From: JACKEQ01 sp041389565
GTDB taxonomy: Bacteria; Myxococcota_A; UBA796; GCA-2862545
DNA: 64,000 nt
Assembly: GCA_041389565.1 (NCBI GenBank)
Contig: JAWKRP010000010.1
Span: 186,001 to 250,000 of the forward strand
Reading direction: 5' to 3'
The notes beneath the pieces are model-generated. The model had not been told where the DNA came from. It worked only from the letters and a program-made list of their open reading frames with translations, and searched no databases. The translations under genes were made by a program, and so were the position numbers. Within the stretch, counting starts at the first letter, position 1, and each line of letters starts with the position of its first letter. Of this stretch, positions 26,037 to 34,966 are shown one piece after another.

Positions 26037-29000
26037 GCGAGCAGGCCCAGCAGCCACAGCGCGCCGGGCGCGGTTCCGCCGGTCCGGCAGCCGCAACCGA
26101 ACTCCACCTCGGGAGGGGGCGTCCCGACGATCCCGCCCGGGTCCAGCCGGTCGATCACGCCGTCTCCGTCGGAGTCTCCGGTCCCCTCGGCCCCGTCGAG
26201 CGCGCCGTCGCCGTCGCTGTCGGGGTCGAGGTAGTCCGCGAGGCCGTCTCCATCGGTGTCCGTGGTCGCCTCTTCGGACGTGGGGACACCGTCGCCGTCG
26301 TCGTCGGGGTCGGAGTGGTCGGGGATGCCGTCGCCGTCGGTGTCGCGGTTCGTGGGACCCGGATCGACCTCGTCGGGGTCGCGCACGCCGTCACCATCGG
26401 TGTCCTCGGACTCCGGGTTCGACCCCAGCGCGATCTCCTCGCGGTCCAACAACCCGTCCCCATCGGTGTCGGCGTCGGCCGCCGTGTCGACGCCGTCGCA
26501 GTTCTGATCGACGCCGTCGCCCGGGATGTCGAGGGCCCCCGGATGCGAGGCGTCGTCGAGGTCGTTGCAGTCGTCGTCGGTCGCGGCGTACCCGACGGGC
26601 TCGAGGCAGGCCGACAGCGTGGGGCCGCCGGGGGCACCGAAGCCGTCGTCGTCGCCGTCGAAGTACCAGACGGGCTGCACCGAGGGATCGATGGACGGGT
26701 CGAGGTCGTCGATCAGGCCATCGCAGTTCTCGTCGGCCCCGCCACACACCTCCGTGCCCACGGGCGAGATGGCCGCGTTGGTGTCGTCGCAGTCGCCGCC
26801 CACCACGACGAAGGTGGTCGGCAGGGAGCCCGCGCACCAGGCCTCGTAGGTGGCGTCGTCGCCGTACCCGTCGCCGTCGGTGTCGAGGAACCCGGGGACC
26901 CCGTCGATCGCGTTCTCGTCGGCCACGCCGTCGCAGTTCTCGTCGAGGCCGTCGCAGGCCTCGGGCGCTCCCGGGTAGACGAGGTCGTTCGAGTCGTCGC
27001 AGTCGCCGCCCTGAGGCACGGTTCCCGCGGGCTGGTTGCACGAGGCGACCGCCGTCGCGTCGTCGCCGAAGCCGTCTCCGTCGAGGTCTTCGAACCAGTC
27101 GGACACCAGCACGTTGTCGTCGGGCGTGCCGTCGCAGTCGTTGTCGACGCCGTCGCACAGCTCGTCGAACCGCGACGCGCGCAGCGGGTTCGTGTCGTCG
27201 CAGTCGGTGCTGGACGTGACCCAGCCCATCGAGACCCCGCAGGCCTGCTGGCTCACCGTGCTGCCCTCGCCGTCGCCGTCGAGGTCGCGGTAGACCGTGA
27301 TGGGCGTGCAGCTGGCGTCGCAGATGTAGTCTTCGGTCTCGGTGCACGGGAAGTCGTTGAAGCGCGTCCACGCCCCGCCCGGGAAGATCTCGCCACAGTC
27401 GCCGTTGCCGTTCGGCTGATCGTTCGCCCAGCGCTCGAACCCCGGGGACGAGCCGTCGTCCCACACGACCACGCCGTTCACGACCTGGAACCCGAGCCAG
27501 AACCCCGTGCTGCTGCGGGCGTACGCCTCGAGCGTGACGTGGCGCCACTCGTCGCCGTCGTTCGCCACGAACAGGTCGTACCCGTCGGCGTCGCACAGCG
27601 CATCGGCCGCGGCCCAGGTGGGCTCGTTGCTCGCGACCAGGCAGATCTGGTGCACCCAGCCGCCCTCCTGCACGAGCTCGCAGTCGGTGCACGCACCGTC
27701 GTCGACGAACCCGTCGCAGTCGTCGTCGACCCCGTTGCACGTCTCGGCCGCCGCCGGGTTGCGCGCCCCCTGGCCGTCGTCGCAGTCGCCCGGTGCCACG
27801 GGGCTGTCTGCGGGGCAGGCCTGCACGAGCGTGCCGAGCGCCGCCACTCCGTAGCCGTCGCCATCCGCATCGGTGAGCACGAGCGCGGGGCCCTCGTCGA
27901 TCGACCCGTCGCAGTCGTTGTCGACGCCGTCGCACACCTCGGAAGCGCCCGTCCACACGGACGGATTCGCATCATCACAGTCGCCCGACACCGACACCAT
28001 GCCCGCATCCGGACGCTCGCACGCGTACACGGGATCGCCCGCGCCCCGCCCATCGCCGTCGAGATCGAAGAACCATGGGGTCTCGGGGCACTGCGCGCAC
28101 ACGTACGAGGCGGCGTCGGCGCAGTTCCGGTCGTGCACCTCGAACTGCGGGCGCGGGTCGAGCACCACGCAGTCCTGGCCCGGATCGTCGTCGTTCGGCT
28201 GGCCGACCGTGAACCCGACGTAGGCGGGCGCTCCGTCGAGATCGACGAACACGCCTTCTTCGCCGATGTCGTTCGCGCCGTGCCAGAAGTCGCGCCACGA
28301 CACGCCGCTCGCCACGCGCACCAGGTCGTCCTGCTCGGCCGCCGTGCGCGGCACCGCGAGGGTCCATCCGCGCGAGCGGCACTCGTCCATCGCCTGCGGG
28401 AACGGCTCGTCGTCGACGCACCGGAGGTAGCGGCCCGACGGGGTGTCGAACGGCCGACACGCGCTGCCGCACACGCTGCCCTCGTCCGCCCAGCCGGTGC
28501 AGTTGTCGTCGACGCCGTTGCAGATCTCCGTGGCGCCCGGGTGCCGCAGGCTCGACCGGTCGTCGCAGTCGCCGCCCGTGGTCACCGCGCCCGCGAACGT
28601 CGTGGCGCTCGCAGTGGCCGGGTCGCCGAACCCGTCTCCGTCGAGGTCTGCGTAGTACGACGGCCCGTCCGTCGCGATGCCGTCGCAGTCGTCGTCCACC
28701 CCGTCCGCGGTCTCCGCCGCACCCGGCCATCGCGTGGGGTCGCCGTCGTCGCAGTCGCCGTTGCAGGACGAGAAGCCGTCGCCATCGGCATCGAAGCCCT
28801 CGTCCACCACCCCGTCGCAGTCCTCGTCGCGCAGGTCGCAGGTCTCGGTGGCGCCGGCTCGCACGGTGGGGTCGGTGTCGTCACAGTCGCCCTGGCACGC
28901 CTTCAGCCCGTCTCCGTCGGCATCCGGGAAGCCCTCGTCGGTGCTGTTGTCGCAGTCGTCGTCGATGCCGTTGCACACCTCGGTGCGCCCGGGATTCACG

Positions 29001-29650
29001 GAGGACGCGCCGTCGTTGCAGTCGCCCGCCTGGAGCGACGTGCCCGAAGGACGCGGCCCGCACGACGTGTACGACGGCCCCGCCCCGTACCCGTCGCCAT
29101 CGGCGTCTTCGTAGTACGTGACGAGGGTGCAGTTGATCTCGCACACCGCGCCGAGGTCGGGGAAGGAGCACGGCGCGTCGTGCCAGAGGAACGGCGTGGA
29201 CGCGTCGGCGTCGAGCACGGTGCAGTTCTCGTTCGCGCCTCCGTCGGGCTGCGCGGGCACGAGCAGCGGCACCCCCGGATCCCAGTTGGTGTACGAGATG
29301 GGCGTGCCGTAGGTGGTGACGAACGTGCCCTCCACGGCGATGTCGTCCATCCCCATCCAGTACGACTGCGCGGACGAGAGGTTCGACGCCACCAGGGAGT
29401 GCTCGCTGGCCGTGCCCACGTTCACGAGGTGGTAGTTGGCGGTGTCGCAGAACGCCGCGGCATCGGCCTGGTCGACGAACGGACCACTGCAGATCTGGTA
29501 GCTCTTCCCGCTCGATCCGTTGAGCTGGACGCAACCCGCGCACGCGGCCCCTTCGTCGATCAGGCCGTCGAGATCGTCGTCGCGCCCGTTGCAGGTCTCT
29601 GCCGGGGTGGGGAGTGCGGCGGCGGCGAGGCCGATCAGGAGCAACGACAT
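25985..29650 (-). CDS. Surface protein with three C-type lectin domains, MopE repeats and MYXO-CTERM-like tail
   Basis: This 1221-residue exported protein begins with a short signal peptide (MSLLLIGLAAAA). Three C-type-lectin-like domains are visible (about residues 30-150, 420-545 and 660-785), each with paired Cys and a final W/F...C strand. Between them lie about eleven MopE/'putative metal-binding' repeats of the type CNGxDDDCDGxxDEG, and the C-terminal part has thrombospondin-3-like DTDGDGxxD calcium repeats (about 1050-1180). The end reads GCGCRTGG, a hydrophobic helix and Arg-rich tail, a MYXO-CTERM-like sorting signal for surface anchoring. It probably binds carbohydrate and calcium outside the cell. 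The start at 29650 follows CATAAT by six bases; ATG 29665 is an alternative. Confidence 0.9.
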   Translation of the reverse strand: MSLLLIGLAAAALPTPAETCNGRDDDLDGLIDEGAACAGCVQLNGSSGKSYQICSGPFVDQADAAAFCDTANYHLVNVGTASEHSLVASNLSSAQSYWMGMDDIAVEGTFVTTYGTPISYTNWDPGVPLLVPAQPDGGANENCTVLDADASTPFLWHDAPCSFPDLGAVCEINCTLVTYYEDADGDGYGAGPSYTSCGPRPSGTSLQAGDCNDGASSVNPGRTEVCNGIDDDCDNSTDEGFPDADGDGLKACQGDCDDTDPTVRAGATETCDLRDEDCDGVVDEGFDADGDGFSSCNGDCDDGDPTRWPGAAETADGVDDDCDGIATDGPSYYADLDGDGFGDPATASATTFAGAVTTGGDCDDRSSLRHPGATEICNGVDDNCTGWADEGSVCGSACRPFDTPSGRYLRCVDDEPFPQAMDECRSRGWTLAVPRTAAEQDDLVRVASGVSWRDFWHGANDIGEEGVFVDLDGAPAYVGFTVGQPNDDDPGQDCVVLDPRPQFEVHDRNCADAASYVCAQCPETPWFFDLDGDGRGAGDPVYACERPDAGMVSVSGDCDDANPSVWTGASEVCDGVDNDCDGSIDEGPALVLTDADGDGYGVAALGTLVQACPADSPVAPGDCDDGQGARNPAAAETCNGVDDDCDGFVDDGACTDCELVQEGGWVHQICLVASNEPTWAAADALCDADGYDLFVANDGDEWRHVTLEAYARSSTGFWLGFQVVNGVVVWDDGSSPGFERWANDQPNGNGDCGEIFPGGAWTRFNDFPCTETEDYICDASCTPITVYRDLDGDGEGSTVSQQACGVSMGWVTSSTDCDDTNPLRASRFDELCDGVDNDCDGTPDDNVLVSDWFEDLDGDGFGDDATAVASCNQPAGTVPQGGDCDDSNDLVYPGAPEACDGLDENCDGVADENAIDGVPGFLDTDGDGYGDDATYEAWCAGSLPTTFVVVGGDCDDTNAAISPVGTEVCGGADENCDGLIDDLDPSIDPSVQPVWYFDGDDDGFGAPGGPTLSACLEPVGYAATDDDCNDLDDASHPGALDIPGDGVDQNCDGVDTAADADTDGDGLLDREEIALGSNPESEDTDGDGVRDPDEVDPGPTNRDTDGDGIPDHSDPDDDGDGVPTSEEATTDTDGDGLADYLDPDSDGDGALDGAEGTGDSDGDGVIDRLDPGGIVGTPPPEVEFGCGCRTGGTAPGALWLLGLLAYRRSRARALPASSRRA

Positions 29651-29656
29651 GCCGGC

Positions 29657-29662
29657 ATTATG
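29657..29662 (-). promoter_or_regulatory. -10-like CATAAT before the lectin/MopE gene
   Basis: CATAAT on the minus strand ends six bases before the ATG at 29650 and no Shine-Dalgarno sequence is present; a leaderless mRNA would start at the ATG. Confidence 0.45.
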
Positions 29663-29752
29663 CATGGCCCTGATGCGTTCATGCGGATTTCACCCGGGCG
29701 TCATCGCGAGAACATCCGGCGGGGCGACTCTACAGCCACACAGGGGGTCGAC

Positions 29753-30037
29753 ATGGACCGGTACGAGATCGATGCGAACACGGCAGCCTGGAACGCGCAG
29801 GTGTGGATCAGCTTCGTCGTCTCCGCGGCGATGACGCTCGGCGGCATCGCGCTGCTGCCCGTGGACATCTGGATGCGCGGCTACCTGCTCATGGGGGTGC
29901 TGTTCACGATGGGCTCGAGCTTCTCGCTGTCGAAGACCACGCGCGACAACGCGGAGACGAAGCGACTGCGCAACCGGATCAAGGCGGCGAAGACCGAGAA
30001 GGTGCTGAAGGAGTTCGAGATGTCCGAAGCCGCGTGA
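29753..30037 (+). CDS. YiaA/YiaB-family inner-membrane protein
   Basis: This 94-residue protein carries the YiaAB two-helix domain: NAQVWISFVVSAAMTLGGIALLPVDIW and RGYLLMGVLFTMGSSFSLSKTTRD form two membrane helices (about residues 15-35 and 43-62), followed by a charged cytoplasmic helix. The family is widespread with no settled function, sometimes linked to stress. ATG 29753 follows GGGGG by four bases. It is divergent from the lectin/MopE gene and separated from oleA by an 85-bp spacer with two hairpins. Confidence 0.88.
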   Translation: MDRYEIDANTAAWNAQVWISFVVSAAMTLGGIALLPVDIWMRGYLLMGVLFTMGSSFSLSKTTRDNAETKRLRNRIKAAKTEKVLKEFEMSEAA

Positions 30038-30056
30038 CCCCGCGGGGGCGGTCGAT

Positions 30057-30118
30057 GCACGCGGGCCGCAAGCTGGCCGGTGGGCCAGTCGCCCCGCGTG
30101 CACCGCGCGGTTACGCGC
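30057..30118. repeat. Nested and adjacent hairpins upstream of oleA
   Basis: GCACGCGGG (30057-30065) pairs with CCCGCGTGC (30093-30101), and inside it CTGGCC (30073-30078) pairs with GGCCAG (30083-30088). A second hairpin, GCGCG-GTTA-CGCGC (30105-30118), ends four bases before the oleA ATG, which has no Shine-Dalgarno site. The structures may end the yiaA transcript or control oleA translation. Confidence 0.7.
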
Positions 30119-30122
30119 CGCC

Positions 30123-31139
30123 ATGCGCTTCCAGAACGTGTGCATCGAAGAGGTCGGGTACGTCCTCCCTCCCAACGTCGTCCAGAGCTCGCAGCTCGAG
30201 GCGTACTTCGCCCACACGCTCAAGCGTCTGGGAATGCCGCCCGGCCAGGTCGAGAAGCTGTCGGGCATCAAGGAGCGGCGCTGGTGGGACGAAGGCGTGC
30301 AGCCCTCGACCGTGGCGGCGATGGCCGGTCAGCGCGCGCTCGACCGCGCCGGGCTCACGATCGACGACATCGGCGCGCTCATCAACACGTCGGTGAGCCG
30401 CGACTGGCTCGAGCCGGCCACCTCCGCGATGGTCGCCGGGCACCTCGGCGCCTCGCACCGGATGTTCAACTTCGACGTGGGCAACGCGTGCGTCGGGTTC
30501 CTGAACGGCCTGTACACGGCCGCCTGCCAGGTCGAGCTCGGCCACGTCGACCGCGTGCTCGTCACCTGCGGTGAGGTCGTGCGGAACGGCGTGAGCGCGA
30601 CGCTGGAGCGCCTGGCTGCTCCCGATGCCACGATCGACACGTTCCGGGACAACTTCGCCACGCTGACGCTCGGCGCGGGCGCGGTCGCCGCGGTGGTCAC
30701 GCGTCGCGACCTGTCCCGCAACGATCACCGCCTGAACGGCGCGATCCTCAAGTCCGCGCCGGAGCGGAACACGCTGTGCCTCGCCAACCACACCGAGATG
30801 CGCAGCGATGCCCACGGCCTGCTCGTGCACGGCGTGGGGCTCGCGGTCGAGGCCTTCCCCGAGGCCCGGAAGGAGTTCGGGTGGGGCCCCGACACGGTCG
30901 ACGAGTACGTCTGCCACCAGGTGTCGGTCGCACACTTCACGCACGCGTTCGAGCAGCTCGGCCTGCCCCTCGAGAAGGCCACGCTCACCCTGCCCTACCT
31001 CGGCAACTGCGGGCCCTGCTCGCTGCCGCTCACCCTGTGCCTCGCCGAGAGCCAGGGTCGCATCCAGCCCGGGATGGAGCTCTGCCTGTGGGCAGTGGGC
31101 TCCGGACTCGGGTGCATCGTGATGGGAGTATCCTGGTAA
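30123..31139 (+). CDS. oleA: OleA, 3-oxo fatty-acyl condensing thiolase
   Basis: OleA joins two fatty acyl-CoA molecules head-to-head into a 2-alkyl-3-oxoalkanoate, the first step of long-chain olefin synthesis in the cytoplasm. The 338-residue protein has the thiolase/KAS III fold with catalytic Cys123 (FDVGNACVGF), His265 (VCHQVS) and Asn295 (LGNCGPCS). LINTSVSRDWLEPATSAMVAG is the OleA signature that separates it from FabH. The gene is coupled to oleB (TAATG) and oleC (ATGA). The ATG at 30123 has no Shine-Dalgarno site and follows a small hairpin directly. oleD lies 17 kb away on the same strand. Confidence 0.93.
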   Translation: MRFQNVCIEEVGYVLPPNVVQSSQLEAYFAHTLKRLGMPPGQVEKLSGIKERRWWDEGVQPSTVAAMAGQRALDRAGLTIDDIGALINTSVSRDWLEPATSAMVAGHLGASHRMFNFDVGNACVGFLNGLYTAACQVELGHVDRVLVTCGEVVRNGVSATLERLAAPDATIDTFRDNFATLTLGAGAVAAVVTRRDLSRNDHRLNGAILKSAPERNTLCLANHTEMRSDAHGLLVHGVGLAVEAFPEARKEFGWGPDTVDEYVCHQVSVAHFTHAFEQLGLPLEKATLTLPYLGNCGPCSLPLTLCLAESQGRIQPGMELCLWAVGSGLGCIVMGVSW

Positions 31140-32056
31140 TGAAGCCGATCACCCGCTGGGACGACCTCCCTGAGCCCGTTCGCGCGCACTACCCGTGGGC
31201 CGGGAGAGACCTCCTCCTCGAGAGCGGCTTCCGGATGCACTACCTCGACGAGGGTCAGGGCGACCCCGTGCTGATGGTGCACGGCAACCCGACGTGGTCG
31301 TTCTACTACCGCACGCTCGTGAAGCCGTTCGAGAAGACGAACCGCTGCATCGTGCCCGACCACGTGGGCTGCGGGCTGTCCGACAAGCCGCAGGACTGGC
31401 CGTACCGCCTGAACGACCACATCGACAACCTCTGCCAGCTCATCGAGCACCTCGATCTGCAGCGCATCACGCTCGTGGTGCACGACTGGGGCGGGGCCAT
31501 CGGGCTCGGCGCCGCGACGCGCATGCCCGAGCGGTTCGAGCGGTTCGTGATCTTCAACACGGCCGTGTTCATGGGCCCGATCCCGTGGGCGCTCAAGCTC
31601 GTGCACGTGCCCGTGGTCGGCTCCGTCATCGTGCGGGGCTTCAACGGATTCGTGCGCGGCGGCCTGATCTCGGCCATCGCCGACCGGAAGCGCATGCGGA
31701 ACGGCGTCGGCAAGGGCTACCTCGCGCCCTACAACAGCTGGCGCACGCGCATCGCGACGCACCGCATGGTCTGCGACATCCCGGTCGACGAGAACCACCC
31801 CACCTGGGACACCCTGCACGCGATCGACGACGGCATCCGCCAGTTCCGCGACAAGCCCATCCTCATCGTGTGGGGCGAGAAGGACTTCGTGTTCACCACG
31901 TACTTCCGCGACGGCTTCATCGAGCGGTTCCCCGACGCCGAGGTGCACAGCCTGCCCGAGTGCAGCCACTGGATCGTGGAAGACGCCCACGAGCGCATCG
32001 TGCCCTGGATGACCGACTGGATGGCCCGGAACCCGCTCCCCGCCGAGGATGCATGA
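31139..32056 (+). CDS. oleB: OleB, beta-lactone decarboxylase of the haloalkane dehalogenase family
   Basis: OleB removes CO2 from the beta-lactone made by OleC and so releases the cis-olefin. This 305-residue alpha/beta hydrolase has the oxyanion HGNPTWSFYYR (residues 49-58), the nucleophile Asp116 in VVHDWGGA, the acid in WGEKDFVF and the catalytic His in CSHWIVEDA, all as in haloalkane dehalogenases, from which OleB is told apart mainly by its place between oleA and oleC. Start ATG 31139 overlaps the oleA stop (TAATG) and the stop overlaps oleC (ATGA). In other bacteria OleB and OleC assemble with OleD into large complexes. Confidence 0.92.
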   Translation: MKPITRWDDLPEPVRAHYPWAGRDLLLESGFRMHYLDEGQGDPVLMVHGNPTWSFYYRTLVKPFEKTNRCIVPDHVGCGLSDKPQDWPYRLNDHIDNLCQLIEHLDLQRITLVVHDWGGAIGLGAATRMPERFERFVIFNTAVFMGPIPWALKLVHVPVVGSVIVRGFNGFVRGGLISAIADRKRMRNGVGKGYLAPYNSWRTRIATHRMVCDIPVDENHPTWDTLHAIDDGIRQFRDKPILIVWGEKDFVFTTYFRDGFIERFPDAEVHSLPECSHWIVEDAHERIVPWMTDWMARNPLPAEDA

Positions 32057-33687
32057 GCTTCAACGTCGCTTCGCACGTTCGCCGACACGCCGCCGAGCGG
32101 CCCGATCAGCCCGCCCTCCTCTACCCGTCCGCCAGCTACACCGACGCCAGCCCTGCGTGGGACACGCTGACGTACGCGCAGTTCGAGTCCCGCTCCGACG
32201 CCTATGCGCGGGGCTTCTCGCAGGCGGGTGTGGTGAAGGGCGACCGGGTGCTGATGCTCATGAAGCCGCGAGCTGACCTGTGGGTCGTGCTGTTCGCGCT
32301 GTTCAAGATCGGCGCGGTGCCCGTCATCCTCGACCCCGGCATGGGCCGCAAGGCGCTGCTCGAGTGCATCGAGCGCATCGGGTGTCGCGTGATGATCGCT
32401 GAGTCCATCCTGCACGCGCTCCGCACCACCCTGTTCCGCAAGCCGTTCGCGGCCGCCGAGGTGTTCGTCACGGTGGGCCCGAAGCTGTGGTGGGGTGGCG
32501 TCACGCTCCCGCAGTGCCTCGTGGAGGGCAGCGAGCCCTTCCCGCTCGCGGAGTGCGAGGCCTCCGACGGCGCGGCCATCGCGTTCACCTCGGGATCGAC
32601 GGGCACGCCGAAGGGCGTGTCGTACCACCAGGGCATGTGGGACACCGCGGTCTCCTCGATCCGCGACATGCTCCACGTGAAGCCCGGCGACGTGAGCGTC
32701 CAGTGCTTCGCCGCGTTCGCGATCTACGACCTGTGCTGGGGCCACACGGCGGTCATCCCGAAGATCGACCTGTCGAAGCCCGCCACCGCGCCCCCCGAGG
32801 CGTTCGTCGCCGCCATCCAGGCCCACGACACCAAGATGGCGTTCGCGAGCCCGATCATCTGGCGCAGGCTCGCTCCGTACTGCGAAGCGAAGGGCATCCG
32901 GCTGCACTCCCTCGACAAGGCCGTCACCACGGGCGCTCCGACGCCCCCCGAGATGGTGCGGCAGTACGCCGGCATCCTGCGCGAGGGCGTCGAGTTCCAC
33001 ACGCCCTACGGCGCGACCGAAGCCATCCCGGTCAGCCACATCGGCAGCAACGAGCTGATGGGCGACTGCCTCGCGAAGACCGCGAAGGGCGCGGGCACCT
33101 GCGTGGGTCACCCCGCGAAGGGCATCGACGTGCGCATCATCGAGGTCACCGACGCCGACATCCCCGCCTGGGCGGACGATCTGCAGGTGAAGCCCGGCCG
33201 GATCGGCGAGATCGTCGTGGCCGGCGGCCAGGTGTCCGTGGAGTACATGGAGTCGCCCGAGGGCAACGCACAGTCGAAGATCCGCGACGGCGAGCGCGTG
33301 TTCCACCGCATGGGCGACCTCGGCTACCTCGACGAGCAGGGCCGGCTGTGGTTCTGCGGACGCAAGTCGCACCGCCTGCAGACGGCGGACGGCATGGTGC
33401 CCTCGGTGCCCGTCGAGGGCATCTTCAACGAGCACCCCGACGTGTTCCGCACGGCGCTCGTGGGCGTGGGCGCGCCCGGACAGGAGGTCCCGACGCTGTG
33501 CGTCGAGATGCAGCCGGGCAAGCGCTGGGACGGCGGCCTGCAGTCCGCGCTGGAAGGGCTCGCGGAGGGCACGGAGTACGCCGGGCTCGTGAAGCGGTTC
33601 CTGCCGCACCCCGGGTTCCCGACCGATGCCCGGCACAACAGCAAGATCCGGCGCGGCGACCTCAAGGCGTGGGCGACGGCCCGGTAG
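32053..33687 (+). CDS. oleC: OleC, beta-lactone synthetase of the AMP-ligase superfamily
   Basis: OleC turns the 2-alkyl-3-hydroxyalkanoate into a beta-lactone with ATP. The 544-residue ANL-superfamily protein shows the P-loop FTSGSTGTPKG (residues 178-188), the adenine region TPYGATEAIP, the Asp-containing hinge MGDLGYLDEQGRLWFCGRKSHR and a C-terminal lobe. OleC proteins have the same fold as acyl-CoA ligases; operon position with oleA and oleB and the total length settle the name. The ATG overlaps the oleB stop. No obvious terminator follows before the next lipoprotein gene. Confidence 0.92.
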   Translation: MSFNVASHVRRHAAERPDQPALLYPSASYTDASPAWDTLTYAQFESRSDAYARGFSQAGVVKGDRVLMLMKPRADLWVVLFALFKIGAVPVILDPGMGRKALLECIERIGCRVMIAESILHALRTTLFRKPFAAAEVFVTVGPKLWWGGVTLPQCLVEGSEPFPLAECEASDGAAIAFTSGSTGTPKGVSYHQGMWDTAVSSIRDMLHVKPGDVSVQCFAAFAIYDLCWGHTAVIPKIDLSKPATAPPEAFVAAIQAHDTKMAFASPIIWRRLAPYCEAKGIRLHSLDKAVTTGAPTPPEMVRQYAGILREGVEFHTPYGATEAIPVSHIGSNELMGDCLAKTAKGAGTCVGHPAKGIDVRIIEVTDADIPAWADDLQVKPGRIGEIVVAGGQVSVEYMESPEGNAQSKIRDGERVFHRMGDLGYLDEQGRLWFCGRKSHRLQTADGMVPSVPVEGIFNEHPDVFRTALVGVGAPGQEVPTLCVEMQPGKRWDGGLQSALEGLAEGTEYAGLVKRFLPHPGFPTDARHNSKIRRGDLKAWATAR

Positions 33688-33753
33688 GCGTCCTTCGGCA
33701 GGGTGACGCTCCCGGGCCGCTGCGGTGTCCACCTCTCCACAGAGGAGACCCCA

Positions 33754-34581
33754 ATGACCCGCATCGCCCCCCTCGCCCTGCTCGCGCTCGTCACCGGCTG
33801 CATCGGACCCGGCTTCGTGCACGGCAACGGCACATCCGCCACGGAGGACCGTGACGTCGGCGCCTTCACGGAGGTGCACGCCGACAACCTCGTGCGCGTC
33901 GAGGTCTCCACGGGTCCGGCGGCCCCCGTCTCGCTCACGTGCGACGAGAACCTGCTCGCCCACATCGAGACGGTCGTGGACGGCGGGGTGCTGAAGATCC
34001 GCACCGAGCGCCTGCGGAGCCTGTCCACCGACATCGACTGCTTCGCGGTCGTCACCGCCCCCGCGTACACGGGCTTCGCGACCTCAGGCTCCGGGGGGCT
34101 CGTGGGGGCCGAGGTGTTCGCAGGCGTCACCGGAATCTTCAGCACCGGCTCGGGCGCGCTCGTGCTCGACGGGGTGGACGCCGCGAGCCTGTCGGCGCGC
34201 GTGAGCGGGTCGGGCGGGCTGACCGTCGGCCAGGTCACCGCGACGTTCGTGGAGGCGCGCGACTCCGGCTCGGGCCGCCTCCAGCTCGACGACGTGCTCG
34301 CGGAGTCCGTGGACGCGGGCGCTTCGGGAAGCGGAGGTGTGGTGCTGTCCGGCACGACCGACTTCGCAGACCTCCACACCAGCGGGTCCGGCGGCATCGA
34401 TGCCGAAGACCTCCTCGCCCGCACGGTCGAGATCCGCGTGAGCGGCTCCGGCGGGGTGAACGCGCAGGCGTCGGACTCCGCGGACGTCAGCGTCTCCGGG
34501 TCTGGCGGGGTGGCGGTGTACGGCAGCCCGGCGCAGCATACCGAGAACATCACGGGCTCGGGCGGGGTCGTGTACCCCTGA
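33754..34581 (+). CDS. DUF2807 (head GIN) lipoprotein
   Basis: This 275-residue lipoprotein has the lipobox LVTGC (Cys16) after a normal basic signal start (MTRIAPLALLA). The mature part is the DUF2807/'putative auto-transporter adhesin head GIN' right-handed beta-helix: the strand turn GSGG recurs about every 18-20 residues (TSGSGGL, VSGSGGL, ASGSGGV, TSGSGGI, VSGSGGV and so on). Such proteins sit in the cell envelope; function is unknown, with folding or adhesion suggested. ATG 33754 follows GAGGAG. The preceding oleC stop is 66 bp upstream, so it might be read through from the ole operon. Confidence 0.88.
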   Translation: MTRIAPLALLALVTGCIGPGFVHGNGTSATEDRDVGAFTEVHADNLVRVEVSTGPAAPVSLTCDENLLAHIETVVDGGVLKIRTERLRSLSTDIDCFAVVTAPAYTGFATSGSGGLVGAEVFAGVTGIFSTGSGALVLDGVDAASLSARVSGSGGLTVGQVTATFVEARDSGSGRLQLDDVLAESVDAGASGSGGVVLSGTTDFADLHTSGSGGIDAEDLLARTVEIRVSGSGGVNAQASDSADVSVSGSGGVAVYGSPAQHTENITGSGGVVYP

Positions 34582-34663
34582 CCTCGACGGTCCGTGACAA
34601 GCCCTGCCCGATCTCGACCTCCGACTGTTCCGTCGGAGAGTACGAACAAGGTGTGAGGCGTCC

Positions 34664-34894
34664 ATGAACGACGAGATCTGGAACATCCACTCCGACATCG
34701 AGGTCCCGCTGCGCGTGCTCGCGCCGGACTGGCGCACCGCGCTGTGCATGGGCCTGCAGCTGCTCGAGCTCGAAGACGCCGTGAGCCGGCTCAACCTCGG
34801 GTCGATCGACGGCGGCGTCGTCGCGCGCGACCCGGAGACCGGACACCGGATCTGGGTCACGAGCCTCGTGTCCAGCGCCGCGATGGCGGCCTGA
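34664..34894 (+). CDS. Small hypothetical protein
   Basis: This 76-residue soluble protein starts MNDEIWNIHSDIEVPLRVL, with an acidic N terminus, a helical middle (RTALCMGLQLLELEDAVSRL, about residues 25-44) and a C-terminal strand region. I recognise no family. The ATG at 34664 has GAGG upstream at five bases. It lies between the DUF2807 lipoprotein and kinase 3. Codon use fits the other genes. Confidence 0.65.
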   Translation: MNDEIWNIHSDIEVPLRVLAPDWRTALCMGLQLLELEDAVSRLNLGSIDGGVVARDPETGHRIWVTSLVSSAAMAA

Positions 34895-34952
34895 ACTTCC
34901 TAAAAGCGCACTAAAACGCGGGAATGTGCGCGCCCCGGCGTCGCGCGCGCGG

Positions 34953-34958
34953 TAGGTT
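34953..34958 (+). promoter_or_regulatory. TAnnnT box before kinase 3
   Basis: TAGGTT ends eight bases before the ATG at 34967 and the bases between, GCGCGCCC, cannot bind the ribosome as a Shine-Dalgarno site. Confidence 0.45.
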
Positions 34959-34966
34959 GCGCGCCC

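Noticed and set aside
24170..30037. A 1955-codon open frame on the plus strand across kinase 2 and the lectin/MopE gene
   Set aside because: It is open because of GC-rich codon periodicity; composition is Arg/His/Val repeats antisense to the MopE repeats. Only the last 94 codons (29753-30037) are a real gene.
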